Source: Litoreibacter ascidiaceicola
Lineage (GTDB): Bacteria > Pseudomonadota > Alphaproteobacteria > Rhodobacterales > Rhodobacteraceae
Direction of reading: 5' to 3'
Length of the DNA stretch: 64,000 nucleotides
NCBI RefSeq assembly: GCF_900129235.1
Contig: NZ_FQUV01000003.1
Coordinates: 372,001 to 436,000 of the forward strand
Below are positions 63,347 to 64,000 of the stretch, piece by piece. A program made the translations under genes and the position numbers. Within the stretch, counting starts at the first letter, position 1. Each line of letters opens with the position of its first letter. A model generated the notes under the pieces. The model was not told where the DNA came from. It did not search any database and saw nothing but the letters and a program-made list of their open reading frames with translations.

Positions 63347-64000
63347 ATGGGGATGATGGGCATGGACGAGGGTATGGATAAGGCCGGAGCAAGGCTTTTT
63401 CTTGTTTATCTGCTAGGATTGGTCGCGCTGATGGGCGGTCTATCCTTGGCAAAAGGTGGTCTTTACGTGGACCGCCACGAGGGCGACACGCTCCATTTAA
63501 TCGAAATTGTGCTGCGGATGGCCGAAGGCCAATGGCCGCATCTGGACTTTGTCACGCCTTTGGGGGTCCTTTGTTTCTTACCGATTGTGGCCTTCGTCTG
63601 GATGGGGTTCGGCATCGGAACCGCGATTTTGCTGGCACAGATCACCGTCGCGTTGATGTTCGTGCCGATGGTTTGGTGGCTTGCTTACAGCCGTTTGACC
63701 CGTGGAATGGCCTACGGTGTCGGCGCCTTGGTTATGGTGCTTGTTTTGGCCATGATTCATGGTGAGGCCTCGGCGTCGCTGTCTTTGTCCATGCACTATA
63801 ACCGTTGGGCATGGGCGTTTGCTTTCGTCGCGATCCTGGTCGCGGTTCTGGAGCCGAAGCAGGCGGAAAACCAATGGCTGGACGGGGTCATATTGGGGAT
63901 CGCATTCAGCTTCTTTGTCATGGGCAAAATAACCTACGGTGTGGCCTTCGCCCCCGGAGTTGCCGTTGCGCTGGCGATGCGTGGCCAATGGCGGGCGATA
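63347..64000 (+). CDS. Polytopic membrane protein, possible GT-C glycosyltransferase (cut by window edge)
   Basis: The frame from the ATG at 63347 is open to the window edge, giving 218 residues. Helix 1 (about 17-36) is followed by LYVDRHEGDTLHLIEIVLRM, an acidic loop like the first external loop of GT-C enzymes, then QWPHLDFVTPLG and further helices. Several nested ATGs (63347 to 63374) make the start uncertain. I propose a lipid-linked-sugar glycosyltransferase or similar; the missing C-terminal part would be needed. It is divergent from the AAA+ gene with about 150 nt between. Confidence 0.7.
   Translation, partial: MGMMGMDEGMDKAGARLFLVYLLGLVALMGGLSLAKGGLYVDRHEGDTLHLIEIVLRMAEGQWPHLDFVTPLGVLCFLPIVAFVWMGFGIGTAILLAQITVALMFVPMVWWLAYSRLTRGMAYGVGALVMVLVLAMIHGEASASLSLSMHYNRWAWAFAFVAILVAVLEPKQAENQWLDGVILGIAFSFFVMGKITYGVAFAPGVAVALAMRGQWRAI

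Overview
The window is a contiguous piece of a GC-rich chromosome from an alphaproteobacterium, most likely of the Rhodobacteraceae (roseobacter group). The evidence is gene content and order: ctaC-ctaB-coxF-ctaG-ctaE-surf1-thrC-M16 peptidase; ruvCAB continuing into ybgC-tolQRAB-pal-cpoB-tilS-ftsH; a PtsP with a GAF domain (nitrogen-type PTS); a DUF1127 micro-protein; a Hint_2 protein; an Lhr/PdeM pair; and a homospermidine synthase. I see no rRNA, tRNA, CRISPR array, insertion sequence or prophage block. Almost all of it is core chromosome, densely packed with many 1-4 nt overlaps. GTG and TTG starts are common (sulP, rpsD, tilS, ftsH, one GNAT, the M50 protein).

Layout. 1-2000: N-terminal part of dprA (cut by the left edge) and tldD, both leftward. 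2010-9499: the aa3-type cytochrome oxidase cluster without subunit I, then thrC, an M16 peptidase and a GNAT. 9588-11841: a secreted metallo-beta-lactamase-fold protein and an FAD-linked oxidase, ended by palindromic tandem repeats. 11970-14376 (leftward): apt, an endolysin-like M15 peptidase and mtnP, the two purine genes forming an adenine salvage route. 14561-18473: SulP transporter, flavin reductase-like protein, GNAT and EcsC protein. 18643-26354 (mostly leftward): ptsP, lysC, an SDR, DUF1178, Nudix, a rightward histone-deacetylase-like amidohydrolase and threonine dehydratase. 26439-28917: modABC. 29020-32481: cell-envelope proteins (LpxR-like, Hint, M50, one unknown). 32628-37764: rpsD, homospermidine synthase, acs and adk. 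37867-41803: an unknown secreted protein, MFS transporter, prmA, a small membrane protein and DUF1127. 42143-54750: ruvCAB, two unknown genes, the Tol-Pal system, tilS and ftsH. 54895-58338: MOSC protein, then fhs and folD (one-carbon metabolism). 58335-63195 (leftward): thioesterase, pdeM, lhr-type helicase and an AAA+ ATPase. 63347 to the right edge: the start of a polytopic membrane protein.

How they work together. The cta genes build and mature cytochrome oxidase; stable hairpins sit right after two structural-subunit genes and before assembly-factor genes. Acs releases AMP, which the overlapping adk gene product recycles. Fhs and FolD convert formate to methylene-THF. YbgC, TolQRAB, Pal and CpoB couple envelope constriction and peptidoglycan synthesis. 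RuvCAB resolves Holliday junctions and has a near-match to the alphaproteobacterial LexA site upstream. The clearest open questions are the unknown conserved-looking genes between ruvB and ybgC, the Hint/M50 envelope island, the ligase-less lhr-pdeM pair with its AAA+ neighbour, and the attenuator-like hairpins. I did not find a convincing wholly new system.
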